Assembly (NCBI RefSeq): GCF_014202295.1
Contig: NZ_JACHGM010000001.1
Span: forward strand, 310,001-374,000
Source of the DNA: Borreliella afzelii
GTDB lineage: Bacteria > Spirochaetota > Spirochaetia > Borreliales > Borreliaceae
DNA: 64,000 nucleotides
Direction: 5' to 3'
Under the pieces are notes generated by a model. The model saw only the letters and a program-made list of their open reading frames with translations. It did no database searches and was not told the DNA's origin. This document shows positions 38,254 to 46,073 of this stretch, piece after piece (position 1 is the stretch's first letter; each line of letters starts with the position of its first letter). Both the position numbers and the translations under genes were made by a program.

Positions 38254-39474
38254 CTAACCTTTAGTAATCAATTTTTGAATATCATCCCTTCTATCAAGAA
38301 TTTTTTGTAAACCAACCTTATTATAAATTGCAAATATTGCATTTGCAAAAAGATGCGCAACATTGGCTTCATAATACCAAGGCTTATTTATTAATTCATC
38401 ATTATGACAAACAGCATTCGTTCCAATTATTTTGTAAAAATACCCTTCCTCATAAGCTTTGTCAAAATATTTAATAGCATCTCCATTGAAAAACGGCAAA
38501 CTAATCCCACATATAATCTTTTTAGCGCCCATACTTTTAAGCAATTTCATTGCCTTAATCAGAGTACCCCCAGTAGCCAACATATCATCACTCATAAAAA
38601 CATTCTTACCCTCAACATCTCCTAAAAGTTTGGTTACAGAAATATTTGAATCAGTAATATCACTTGAAACTCTTGAATAATCTCTCTCCTTATAAAGCAA
38701 AGCAAGAGGGCTCTTAAGAGTTGATGCAAAAAATTTATTTCTACTTACAGCTCCTGTATCAGGCGAAACAATAACTAAATTAGAATCTCTAATATCGATC
38801 AAATCTCTAAGGGATTTAAAGATTTCATAAGAAACATTTAAATTTTCAAAATAAACTTTCCTAAATACATTTTCAATGGCTTTTGAGTGAATATCTAAGG
38901 TTAAAATATGCCTAATACCCAACTCTTCTAAAAATCTTCCAATAAGACTTGCCGTTAAACATTCTCTTGAATGTTTTTTATCTTGCCTTGAATAAGGATA
39001 AGATGGAATAATAACGCTAACAGAACTGGCTTTAGCCTGCATACAAGCATCTATTGTTGTCATTAAATTCATTATATGATCATTAACTGTCATAATCACT
39101 TTTTCATTACTATTGATCTCAACTTCATAAGTATTAGCAACATCTTGAACAATAAAAATATCCTTATTCCTAATTGTTTTTAAAATTTCAGTTTTAAATT
39201 CACCATTGGCAAATTTAACAAATTTTACAGGGATTTCTAAAGGCTCTTTGCATTTAAGAGTAGACAAACTAAGACCTTCTAAAAACGGAGATAAAACCTT
39301 TTCAAGCTTAAAAATTTCTTCTTTTAAGACTTTAGAATCTCGGCATATACTATCTACAATGTCATTTTCAACATTTATAAATATTTTTTCAAGCTCCTCT
39401 ATTATTTTATTAGCGAAAACCCTACCCCCAGGACAAGCAATAATTCCTATTGATTTTTTTTTAAGCAAATTCAC
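38254..39474 (-). CDS. prs: Ribose-phosphate pyrophosphokinase (PRPP synthetase), extended
   Basis: Prs makes PRPP from ribose 5-phosphate and ATP. Family motifs are FANGEF (88-93), the SYPYSRQDKKHSREC ATP loop, ILTLDIHSKAIENVF with the catalytic histidine, VIVSPDTGAVSR and the PRPP loop FMSDDMLATGGTL. At 406 aa it is about 90 residues longer than the usual enzyme. About 50 extra residues lie before FANGEF and more near VEINSNEK and in the C-terminal third. The start is GTG 39474 after GAGGA. The enzyme supplies PRPP to salvage and NAD pathways. Confidence 0.93.
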   Translation of the reverse strand: MNLLKKKSIGIIACPGGRVFANKIIEELEKIFINVENDIVDSICRDSKVLKEEIFKLEKVLSPFLEGLSLSTLKCKEPLEIPVKFVKFANGEFKTEILKTIRNKDIFIVQDVANTYEVEINSNEKVIMTVNDHIMNLMTTIDACMQAKASSVSVIIPSYPYSRQDKKHSRECLTASLIGRFLEELGIRHILTLDIHSKAIENVFRKVYFENLNVSYEIFKSLRDLIDIRDSNLVIVSPDTGAVSRNKFFASTLKSPLALLYKERDYSRVSSDITDSNISVTKLLGDVEGKNVFMSDDMLATGGTLIKAMKLLKSMGAKKIICGISLPFFNGDAIKYFDKAYEEGYFYKIIGTNAVCHNDELINKPWYYEANVAHLFANAIFAIYNKVGLQKILDRRDDIQKLITKG

Positions 39475-39667
39475 CTAGTTCCTCGTTCTTTTTTAAGAAG
39501 ATCTTAACAATCTTAATTTGATAATCAAAATGAATGTAAATACTAAAATAACTAAAAATTTTTAAAGCAAAACCATTAAAATATTTTAGTTCCAATAATA
39601 AAAAGAAAAATCTCATTAATAGCAAAAGTTAATATTATACATAATATTAAAAACAAAATTGACTAAA

Positions 39668-40318
39668 CTACACAATTCCAAATTCAAATCCTATTCCAAA
39701 CTTGAAATCAGAAAATTTGGCGTTATGAATATTCCAAACATAGTAACCTTCAAGAATTAAAAAAGAGAATGAAATTCTAGCACCAATATCCCAACCCATT
39801 GTACCCAATTCTGCTAGAACAGAATCTGCAGCAGAAGTAGCTATATTAATCTTAGGACCTGTGAAAAACGCTAAAGCTAAAACAAAAAAATCTAATTTTG
39901 TATAAAATCTCGGTGTTATTGCCATGACAAAAGAGAAATTTTCATTTGCAGTTCCATCTGAGCGCTTTATTACCTTAAAAAGGTTCATGTCAAACAAAAG
40001 CTCAAATCCAACAGAAACAAAATCATCAAACTTAGCACCAAATTGAGCATAAGTACCATATTTTAATCCAGCTTTAGCAATATTGGCCAAATCAGAAAAT
40101 TTTTGGACTATCTCTTCTTTTTCTATTGGGGATGAATTTGAAGGCAAATCTTGCTTAAGCTTTGCATTAATCTCTAAAGCTTCATTATAAAAGCTTGAAA
40201 AGGGATTAACAGGAAAAGCAACCCCACCACCAAAATTGAATTCAAAATTAGTGTTTGTAAAACCGTTGACCACAAAAATCCCAAACAAACACAAAATTAA
40301 AACTTTAAGCCTCATCAT
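39668..40318 (-). CDS. Exported protein, probable outer-membrane barrel
   Basis: This protein is about 216 aa with a signal peptide (MMRLKVLILCLFGIFVVNGF) and a mature chain beginning NFEFNFGGGVAFPVNPF. Amphipathic strands rich in F, G and A follow (YAQFGAKFDDFVSVGFELLF, AITPRFYTKLDF, GARISFSFLILEGYY, FKFGIGFEFGIV), ending in a hydrophobic strand typical of barrels. I take ATG 40318, nine bases after GGAG. The frame also opens two codons earlier at TTG. It is similar in style to the 16.4-18.3 kb proteins but with no shared motif strong enough to call paralogy. Function unknown. Confidence 0.8.
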   Translation of the reverse strand: MMRLKVLILCLFGIFVVNGFTNTNFEFNFGGGVAFPVNPFSSFYNEALEINAKLKQDLPSNSSPIEKEEIVQKFSDLANIAKAGLKYGTYAQFGAKFDDFVSVGFELLFDMNLFKVIKRSDGTANENFSFVMAITPRFYTKLDFFVLALAFFTGPKINIATSAADSVLAELGTMGWDIGARISFSFLILEGYYVWNIHNAKFSDFKFGIGFEFGIV

Positions 40319-40438
40319 ATACAAACTCTCCTACAAAAATTTATGAAATATGAAAAATAAAACAGGGTTTATATTGCATACCTTATTATATAATAATCAT
40401 AAAGTAAAAAAGTAAAAAGTAAACAAAAAATTAAAAAA

Positions 40439-40966
40439 TTAACCCTTAACAACAGAAGAAATTATTTCTTCCGCACCACTTGGTACAGGATGATTTAGCT
40501 CTTTATATCTTAAAATATATTTTTTTGCATTTTTTTTGTCGCTTTTCAAATGATAAATGTAAAAAATATTAAATAAAGCCTCTTTATTTGCAGGCGCAAA
40601 TTCTAAAGTTTTCAAATAATAAATCAAAGCATTATCTAAATCATTTTTCTTAAAAAGCAAATATCCCTTCAAATTAATTAACAAAATATTTTCTGGATCT
40701 TCTTTTATGATGGAATTAAGTTTCAACTCAGCCTCTTCGTATTTTTTCAAATTAATGCAAGCCAAAATAAAATTATAACTCGAATCATCACCAGCATTAA
40801 TATTGAATTTAATAGATTTTTCATAAAGCAAAACAGAAGTCTCATTATTACCAAGCTCTTCATTTAATTTAGCAAGCTTATAATATTCATCTGATATGTT
40901 TTGATATTCCCTAAAAATAGAACTACAAGACAAAATAAAAACAACAATAAATAACAATTTATACAT
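40439..40966 (-). CDS. TPR-repeat lipoprotein
   Basis: This 175-aa protein has a lipoprotein signal (LLFIVVFILSCSS, cysteine at residue 14) and four tetratricopeptide units (EYYKLAKLNEELGN, SYNFILACINLKKYEEAELK, ILLINLKGYLLFKKNDLDNA, KEALFNIFYIYHLKSDKKNA). TPR lipoproteins usually act as docking or assembly factors in the periplasm. No partner can be inferred from the neighbours. Which membrane face it occupies is not decided by the sequence. Confidence 0.88.
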   Translation of the reverse strand: MYKLLFIVVFILSCSSIFREYQNISDEYYKLAKLNEELGNNETSVLLYEKSIKFNINAGDDSSYNFILACINLKKYEEAELKLNSIIKEDPENILLINLKGYLLFKKNDLDNALIYYLKTLEFAPANKEALFNIFYIYHLKSDKKNAKKYILRYKELNHPVPSGAEEIISSVVKG

Positions 40967-41143
40967 AAAAATTTATTCAAGTCCTTAATATCATTTAAAT
41001 TATTCAAAGCGGCAAAATAGCGCTAAATCTAATAATAATCAAAATATAAAACTTCAATGCTATTAAATTTTAAAATTAAATAATCTAAAACTATATTGAT
41101 TACTATAGAATAAAACTTATCACTCTAAAAGCCAACCATAAAT

Positions 41144-41175
41144 AAGCCCTCCTGTTTAAAAAAACAAAAGGGCTT
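41144..41175 (-). terminator. Hairpin downstream of the KTSC gene
   Basis: AAGCCCT (41144-41150) and AGGGCTT (41169-41175) form a stem with an inner TGTTT/AAACA pairing. It lies 22 bases after the end of the minus-strand KTSC gene and should terminate it. T residues follow on both sides. Confidence 0.65.
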
Positions 41176-41197
41176 TTAATGTTATCTAAAAACTAAA

Positions 41198-41440
41198 TTA
41201 AAGCTTTTCTTGATCATACTTGTTAAATATATTTTCTGTCAAATATTTACCAACCGATCTTTTGTCCTCAATCAATTTAGATATTACACTAAAATGTCTT
41301 GGTTCGATTTTAAAATACTTATAAGCTCTCCCATCCTTAAAAAATACAGAAAGCTCAGACACAGAAGAATCATAACCTACCTGTGATATTTTGCTCAATT
41401 CATTAGATATTGTTAAAGTTTCCAACTCAAATTCCTCCAA
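41198..41440 (-). CDS. KTSC-domain small protein
   Basis: This 80-aa protein is a single KTSC-like domain: ISQVGYDSSVSELSVFFKDG, RAYKYFKIEPRHFSVI, then RSVGKYLTENI. This matches the family pattern i.SIGYD....L.V.F.nG..Y.Y..VP..vy..l..A.S.G.Yfn..I. The name-giving Lys-Thr-Ser-Cys residues are not all kept (SVGK where ASxGKYFN is usual). The domain is often attached to RNA-related proteins, but its role is unknown. Confidence 0.8.
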   Translation of the reverse strand: MEEFELETLTISNELSKISQVGYDSSVSELSVFFKDGRAYKYFKIEPRHFSVISKLIEDKRSVGKYLTENIFNKYDQEKL

Positions 41441-41716
41441 ATTAATTATCTTAGGAGTATAATAATAAAGTAAGAGTTAATTCACTAAATAAAAAGTTTT
41501 AATCAATAAAATCAAAATCTACTAAATGATATATTCCCTAATATAAGGATATACATTAATACAACTTTAATCAAGCAAACTGCAAACATCATATTAAATA
41601 GTTTAAACTTCAAAATATTTAATAACATAAAATGCTATAAGATAGATTTTTAAAAAAAAATTTTGTAAAATTACTAAGATAGTTAATCTTTTACTCACAT
41701 ATCATCAGGAGGAACA

Positions 41717-41737
41717 ATGTCTAATGGACTACAATAA
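41717..41737 (+). other. Six-codon upstream reading frame overlapping the fusA start
   Basis: ATG 41717 lies four bases after AGGAGG (41707-41712) and reads M-S-N-G-L-Q then stop at 41735-41737. The fusA ATG (41724) is in another frame, 11 bases from the same AGGAGG. Ribosomes starting at the first ATG would terminate just inside fusA. Whether it is used cannot be told. Confidence 0.35.
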
Positions 41738-43805
41738 ATTACGAAACATAGGTATTAGCGCTCACATCGACTCAGGAAAAACTACTCTTACAGAACGTAT
41801 TCTTTTTTATTGCAATAAAATTCATGCGATTCACGAAGTAAAAGGCAAGGATGGGGTTGGCGCAACAATGGACTCAATGGAACTTGAAAGAGAAAGAGGA
41901 ATCACAATAGCGTCAGCCGCAACTCACGTTGAATGGAAAGATTTTCCAATAAATATTATTGATACACCTGGTCACGTAGATTTTACAATTGAAGTTGAAA
42001 GGTCTCTTAGAGTGCTTGACGGGGCAATATTAGTTCTTGATTCTGTTGCGGGAGTTCAATCCCAATCAATAACTGTTGATAGACAACTTAAAAGATACAG
42101 CGTGCCGCGCCTTGCCTTTGTAAACAAATGTGATAAAACTGGAGCAAATCCCTATAATGTAAAAGATCAACTAAGATCAAAACTTGACTTAAACTCCGTT
42201 TTAATGCAAATCCCAATTGGATTAGAAGATAAACATATTGGGGTTATAGACCTTGTATTAATGAAAGCCTACTATTTTGAGGGAAAAGATGGAACAGAAA
42301 TAATAGAAAAAGAAATACCCTCAGAACTCTTAGAAGAAGCAAAAAATAAAAGAGAAATGATGCTTGATGCTCTTGCCGATTTTAATGATGAACTCATGGA
42401 ATTACACATGGAAGGAAAAGAAGTCCCTATTGAAATAATATACAATGCAATTAGAACAGGAACATTGGCTTTAAAATTATGCCCTGTATTCATGGGATCT
42501 GCTTATAAAAACAAAGGAGTACAATTACTCTTAGATGCTGTAACCAGATTTTTACCATCACCTCATGATATAAAAAACACTGCTCTTGACCTCAATAATA
42601 ATGAAAAAGAAATCGATCTTAAAATTGACAATAACCTCCCAACTGTTGCTCTTGCATTTAAACTTGAAGACGGACAATATGGCCAATTAACCTATGTTAG
42701 AATCTATCAAGGAACTTTAAAAAAAGGACAAGAACTTATCAATTCAAGAACTTCTAAAAAATTCAAAGTTGGAAGACTTATTAGAATGCACGCTAATAAT
42801 ACAGAAGATATTGAATTTGGAGGAAGTGGCGACATTGTTGCTTTATTTGGAATAGAATGTGCATCAGGGGATACATTTTGTGATCCATCTATCAACTATT
42901 CAATGACATCAATGTTTATTCCAGACCCAGTAATTTCTCTTTCTGTAAAGCCGAAAGACAAAAAATCTGCTGACAATATGGCTAAAGCTCTTGGAAGATT
43001 TACAAAAGAAGATCCAACATTTAAAACTTATGTTGACATTGAATCAAACGAAACAATAATTCAAGGCATGGGAGAACTACACTTAGAGGTTTACATTGAA
43101 AGAATGAAAAGAGAGTTCAAAGCAGAAGTTGAAACCGGAATGCCACAAGTAGCCTATAGGGAAACGATTACAGGAAAAGCTGAATTCAACTATACTCACA
43201 AAAAGCAATCTGGGGGAGCTGGTCAGTTTGGACGAGTTGCTGGATTTATGGAACCTCTTAATAAAGAAGGAGAAACATACGAATTTGTTAATCTGATAAA
43301 AGGAGGAGTAATCCCAACAGAATACATTCCATCATGTGACAAAGGATTCCAAAAAGCAATGGAAAAAGGAACATTAATTGGTTTCCCGATAGTTGATATA
43401 AAAATCACCATCAATGATGGCCAATATCACATTGTTGACTCGTCTGACATTGCATTCCAATTAGCAGCAATCGGAGCTTTTAGAGAGGCTTACGAAAAAG
43501 CAAAACCTACAATCCTTGAACCAATAATGAAAGTTACCCTTGAAGGACCTACTGAATTCCAAGGGAATATGTTTGGACTTTTAAACCAAAGAAGAGGAAT
43601 AATAACAGGATCGCTAGAAGATGGAAGCTTTTCAAAAGTTGAAGCTGAGGTGCCTTTAAGCGAAATGTTTGGATTTTCAACAGTCCTTAGATCCTCTACC
43701 CAAGGAAAAGCAGAATTCTCAATGGAATTCTTAAAATATGGAAAAGTTCCAAGCGCTATATTTGATGAACTTCGCAAAAAATTTAACGATCAAAACAAAT
43801 CTTAA
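41724..43805 (+). CDS. fusA: Translation elongation factor G
   Basis: EF-G moves tRNAs and mRNA through the ribosome with GTP. The 693-aa protein has G1 AHIDSGKTT, the RGITIASAA switch, [16 protein letters not shown] and the five-domain layout with the domain IV tip [10 protein letters not shown]. The true start is ATG 41724 ([14 protein letters not shown]), which fits the family N-terminus. A second ATG seven bases earlier is out of frame. The 280-base gap upstream holds an extended -10-like TGCTATAAG at 41633-41641. Confidence 0.97.
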   Translation: MDYNKLRNIGISAHIDSGKTTLTERILFYCNKIHAIHEVKGKDGVGATMDSMELERERGITIASAATHVEWKDFPINIIDTPGHVDFTIEVERSLRVLDGAILVLDSVAGVQSQSITVDRQLKRYSVPRLAFVNKCDKTGANPYNVKDQLRSKLDLNSVLMQIPIGLEDKHIGVIDLVLMKAYYFEGKDGTEIIEKEIPSELLEEAKNKREMMLDALADFNDELMELHMEGKEVPIEIIYNAIRTGTLALKLCPVFMGSAYKNKGVQLLLDAVTRFLPSPHDIKNTALDLNNNEKEIDLKIDNNLPTVALAFKLEDGQYGQLTYVRIYQGTLKKGQELINSRTSKKFKVGRLIRMHANNTEDIEFGGSGDIVALFGIECASGDTFCDPSINYSMTSMFIPDPVISLSVKPKDKKSADNMAKALGRFTKEDPTFKTYVDIESNETIIQGMGELHLEVYIERMKREFKAEVETGMPQVAYRETITGKAEFNYTHKKQSGGAGQFGRVAGFMEPLNKEGETYEFVNLIKGGVIPTEYIPSCDKGFQKAMEKGTLIGFPIVDIKITINDGQYHIVDSSDIAFQLAAIGAFREAYEKAKPTILEPIMKVTLEGPTEFQGNMFGLLNQRRGIITGSLEDGSFSKVEAEVPLSEMFGFSTVLRSSTQGKAEFSMEFLKYGKVPSAIFDELRKKFNDQNKS

Positions 43806-43839
43806 TAATCTTAGTAATAAATAATAAGGAGGCTTTATT

Positions 43840-44538
43840 ATGATCGATTTAACACAAGAAAAACAAGAAATATTAATAAAAAATAAGTTTTTAGCCAAAG
43901 TTTTTGGACTTATGTCAATTGGACTTTTAATCTCAGCAATGTTTGCATATGCAACCTCAGAAAATCAAACAATCAAAGCAATAATATTTTCAAATTCAAT
44001 GTCATTCATGACTTTAATACTTATACAATTCGGACTTGTATATGCAATAGGTGGTGCTCTTAATAAAATATCAAGCAATACCGCAACAGCTCTTTTCTTA
44101 CTCTACTCAGCACTAACAGGAGTAACATTATCTTCTATATTTATGATTTATACACAAGGATCAATAGTATTCACATTTGGAATTACTGCTGGAACATTTC
44201 TTGGAATGTCTGTTTATGGATATACTACAACAACAGATCTAACAAAAATGGGAAGCTATCTAATAATGGGCTTATGGGGAATCATTATTGCATCTCTTGT
44301 TAATATGTTTTTCAGAAGCTCAGGCCTTAATTTCCTTATATCTATCTTAGGTGTAGTCATATTCACAGGACTAACAGCTTATGACGTTCAAAATATTTCT
44401 AAAATGGACAAAATGCTACAAGACGATACTGAGATAAAAAATAGAATGGCAGTTGTAGCATCACTTAAGCTTTATTTAGATTTTATAAATTTATTCTTAT
44501 ATCTTCTAAGATTTTTAGGCCAAAGAAGAAACGACTAA
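43840..44538 (+). CDS. BI-1 (Bax inhibitor-1)/YccA family membrane protein
   Basis: This 232-aa protein has seven hydrophobic segments, with family features KVFGLMSIGLLISAMFAY, LYSALTGVTLSSIF, SVYGYTTTTDLTKMGSYL (family Gy.TkrDLs.mG) and GLTAYDVQNISKM, then SLKLYLDFINLFLYLLRFLG. Bacterial members are inner-membrane proteins. Some interact with membrane proteases or affect ion leak. It follows fusA by 34 bases with AAGGAGG and ends at a clear terminator. Confidence 0.93.
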   Translation: MIDLTQEKQEILIKNKFLAKVFGLMSIGLLISAMFAYATSENQTIKAIIFSNSMSFMTLILIQFGLVYAIGGALNKISSNTATALFLLYSALTGVTLSSIFMIYTQGSIVFTFGITAGTFLGMSVYGYTTTTDLTKMGSYLIMGLWGIIIASLVNMFFRSSGLNFLISILGVVIFTGLTAYDVQNISKMDKMLQDDTEIKNRMAVVASLKLYLDFINLFLYLLRFLGQRRND

Positions 44539-44582
44539 AACAATTATAAAAAATCATTTTTATAAAAAATTCAATCAAAAAT

Positions 44583-44612
44583 GAATGCTTTAACTTAAAA
44601 GCATTCGTTTTT
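44583..44612 (+). terminator. Rho-independent terminator after the BI-1 gene
   Basis: GAATGCTTT (44583-44591) pairs with AAAGCATTC (44598-44606) around a six-base loop, followed by GTTTTT. The next gene starts only 11 bases later, so read-through or its own upstream promoter would be needed for that gene. Confidence 0.8.
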
Positions 44613-44622
44613 AGAGGTTCCA

Positions 44623-44979
44623 ATGAGCATAGATAGCTTAGAATTTGAAGAAAGTAATACTCAAAATGTAATAAAAAAAAATTTTGAATTTGAAGGATAT
44701 ATTGAAAGTAATCAACCAATAATAATAGAAGGAAAACTCAAGGGCTTAATAAACTCATCAAACTCAATCTATCTACGGGAAAAAGCCAGTGTTGAAGCTG
44801 AAATAAAATGCCAACATTTACTAAATCATGGCAAAATAAAAGGGAATATTGAGGCTTTAAAAACAATTAAAATCTACAAAACCGGCAAATTAATAGGAAA
44901 CATTAAAACCAAAGAACTTTTTATTGATTCTGGAGCAATATTTAAAGGGAATTGCGAAATGGAGGATTTGGAAGAATGA
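44623..44979 (+). CDS. Bactofilin
   Basis: This 118-aa protein is a single bactofilin (DUF583) beta-helix domain: FEFEGYIESNQPIIIEGKLK, GLINSSNSIYL, KASVEAEIKCQHLLNHGKIKGNI, GKLIGNIKTKELFIDSGAIFKG. The six-to-seven residue periodicity of hydrophobic and glycine residues is clear. Bactofilins form non-nucleotide filaments that organise cell-wall enzymes and cell shape. It overlaps the next gene by four bases (ATGA). GAGG precedes the start. Confidence 0.92.
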   Translation: MSIDSLEFEESNTQNVIKKNFEFEGYIESNQPIIIEGKLKGLINSSNSIYLREKASVEAEIKCQHLLNHGKIKGNIEALKTIKIYKTGKLIGNIKTKELFIDSGAIFKGNCEMEDLEE

Positions 44980-45620
44980 AATTTTCTTTTCTATTGCAAA
45001 TAACTTTAATTCTGCTATCCAATTCAAGCTTATTATTCGGACAATCCCAGCTTAAAGAAAAAGAAGACTCCCTCCTTCTCTATAGAGAAGGAAAATTTAA
45101 AGAAGCTATTTCAAACACACTAGAAGAGATTCGGTTAAATCCTGGCAACTTAGATGCTAGGACAATATTGATATGGAGCTTAATAGCTATAGGAGAATAC
45201 AAAAGAGCCGAAAAAGAGGCGATTATTGGTCTTGATATTAAAAAATATGACATAAGAATTATTCAAGCGCTAGGAGAAGCTTATTTTTTCCAAAAAAATT
45301 ATGAAAATGCATTAAAATACTTTCAAGAATATATTAGCCTTGATTCTAAAGGAGCAAGAATAATAAAAGTTTATAATTTGATTGCAGATTCTTTCTATGA
45401 GCTAAAAAGATATAATGAAGCGGATTTTGCATACGAAAATGCATTACGATTTGCTCCTAACAACCAAAATCTATTAATAAAATTAGCAAAATCAAGAATA
45501 AATGCAAAAAATAAAATATTAGCAGAAGAAACACTAATTAAACTTCTTGCAATTTCTCCTAATAATCTAGAAGCAAAAAATTTACTAGAAGAATTAAAAA
45601 AAAGCACCGGTAAACCTTGA
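44976..45620 (+). CDS. Exported TPR protein
   Basis: This 214-aa protein starts at ATG 44976, overlapping the bactofilin stop, with GGAGG upstream; the frame is open farther into the bactofilin gene but not needed. It has a signal peptide (LLQITLILLSNSSLLFG/QS) and about five TPR units (SLLLYREGKFKEAI, DARTILIWSLIAIGEYKRAE, IQALGEAYFFQKNYENALKY, NLIADSFYELKRYNEADFAY, LLIKLAKSRINAKNKILAEE). It is probably a periplasmic scaffold. Co-translation with a bactofilin hints at a wall or cell-shape role. Confidence 0.88.
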   Translation: MKFSFLLQITLILLSNSSLLFGQSQLKEKEDSLLLYREGKFKEAISNTLEEIRLNPGNLDARTILIWSLIAIGEYKRAEKEAIIGLDIKKYDIRIIQALGEAYFFQKNYENALKYFQEYISLDSKGARIIKVYNLIADSFYELKRYNEADFAYENALRFAPNNQNLLIKLAKSRINAKNKILAEETLIKLLAISPNNLEAKNLLEELKKSTGKP

Positions 45621-45645
45621 CATTCAATTTATAAAAACTTATTCT
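45617..45645 (+). promoter_or_regulatory. Promoter of tRNA-Lys(CTT)
   Basis: Perfect TTGACA (45617-45622), 17 bases, TATTCT (45640-45645), 25 bases before the tRNA. The -35 overlaps the stop codon of the TPR gene. Confidence 0.7.
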
Positions 45646-45670
45646 TATTGTTAGTAAATTAATATAAACC

Positions 45671-45743
45671 GGGCTGCTAGCTCAAGTGGTAGAGCATCGG
45701 ACTCTTAATCCGTTGGTTACAGGTTCAAGTCCTGTGCAGCTCA
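45671..45743 (+). tRNA. tRNA-Lys (anticodon CTT)
   Basis: 73 bases. Acceptor GGGCTGC pairs with GCAGCTC (one G-U), with discriminator A. The anticodon loop CTCTTAA gives CTT (reads AAG). The T arm ACAGG-TTCAAGT-CCTGT is perfect. The outer pair of the anticodon stem (T-T) does not match. CCA not encoded. Confidence 0.96.
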
Positions 45744-45793
45744 AATTGTTAAATACCCTTTGGTATGAATTATTAATTTTATACCAATTTAAC

Positions 45794-45822
45794 TTGACAT
45801 TATTGGAAATTAAATATATCAT
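45794..45822 (+). promoter_or_regulatory. Promoter of tRNA-Lys(TTT) and tRNA-Glu
   Basis: Perfect TTGACA (45794-45799), 17 bases, TATCAT (45817-45822), 28 bases before the second lysine tRNA. One of the best promoter matches in the window. Confidence 0.75.
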
Positions 45823-45850
45823 TACTTTCGATGGTCATAAAATGACTTTT

Positions 45851-45923
45851 GGGCTCATAGCTCAGGTGGTAGAGCAGCGCCCTTTTAAGGCGTTTGTCGT
45901 AGGTTCGAGTCCTACTGAGCTCA
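45851..45923 (+). tRNA. tRNA-Lys (anticodon TTT)
   Basis: 73 bases. Acceptor GGGCTCA pairs with TGAGCTC (one G-U), with discriminator A. The anticodon loop CTTTTAA gives TTT (reads AAA and AAG). The T arm GTAGG-TTCGAGT-CCTAC is perfect. Five bases separate it from tRNA-Glu, so both are cut from one transcript. Confidence 0.97.
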
Positions 45924-45928
45924 CTTTT

Positions 45929-46000
45929 GTCCTCTTCGTCTATCGGTCAGGACTCCAGGTTTTCATCCTGGCAAGAGGGGTTCGATTCCCCTAGAGGATG
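45929..46000 (+). tRNA. tRNA-Glu (anticodon TTC)
   Basis: 72 bases. Acceptor GTCCTCT pairs with AGAGGAT (one G-U), with discriminator G. The anticodon stem CCAGG/CCTGG encloses TTTTCAT, giving TTC (reads GAA and GAG). The T arm GAGGGG-TTCGATT-CCCCT is strong. Confidence 0.97.
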
Positions 46001-46024
46001 TCTTGTCAAGGAAAAATAATATTT

Positions 46025-46056
46025 ACCCTTCTTACTTTGTCAAAAGTAAGAAGGGT
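46025..46056. terminator. Strong hairpin closing the tRNA cluster and the M16 protease gene
   Basis: ACCCTTCTTACTTT (46025-46038) and AAAGTAAGAAGGGT (46043-46056) make a perfect 14-pair stem with a four-base loop. It lies between convergent transcripts, 24 bases after tRNA-Glu and 17 after the end of the protease gene. The minus-strand side has the better T run. Confidence 0.8.
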
Positions 46057-46073
46057 GCTTCAAATAAACTAAG

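Noticed and set aside
45686..45994. Open frame of about 100 codons across the tRNA genes
   Set aside because: It runs through three well-folded tRNAs and has no ribosome site. It is a chance frame.
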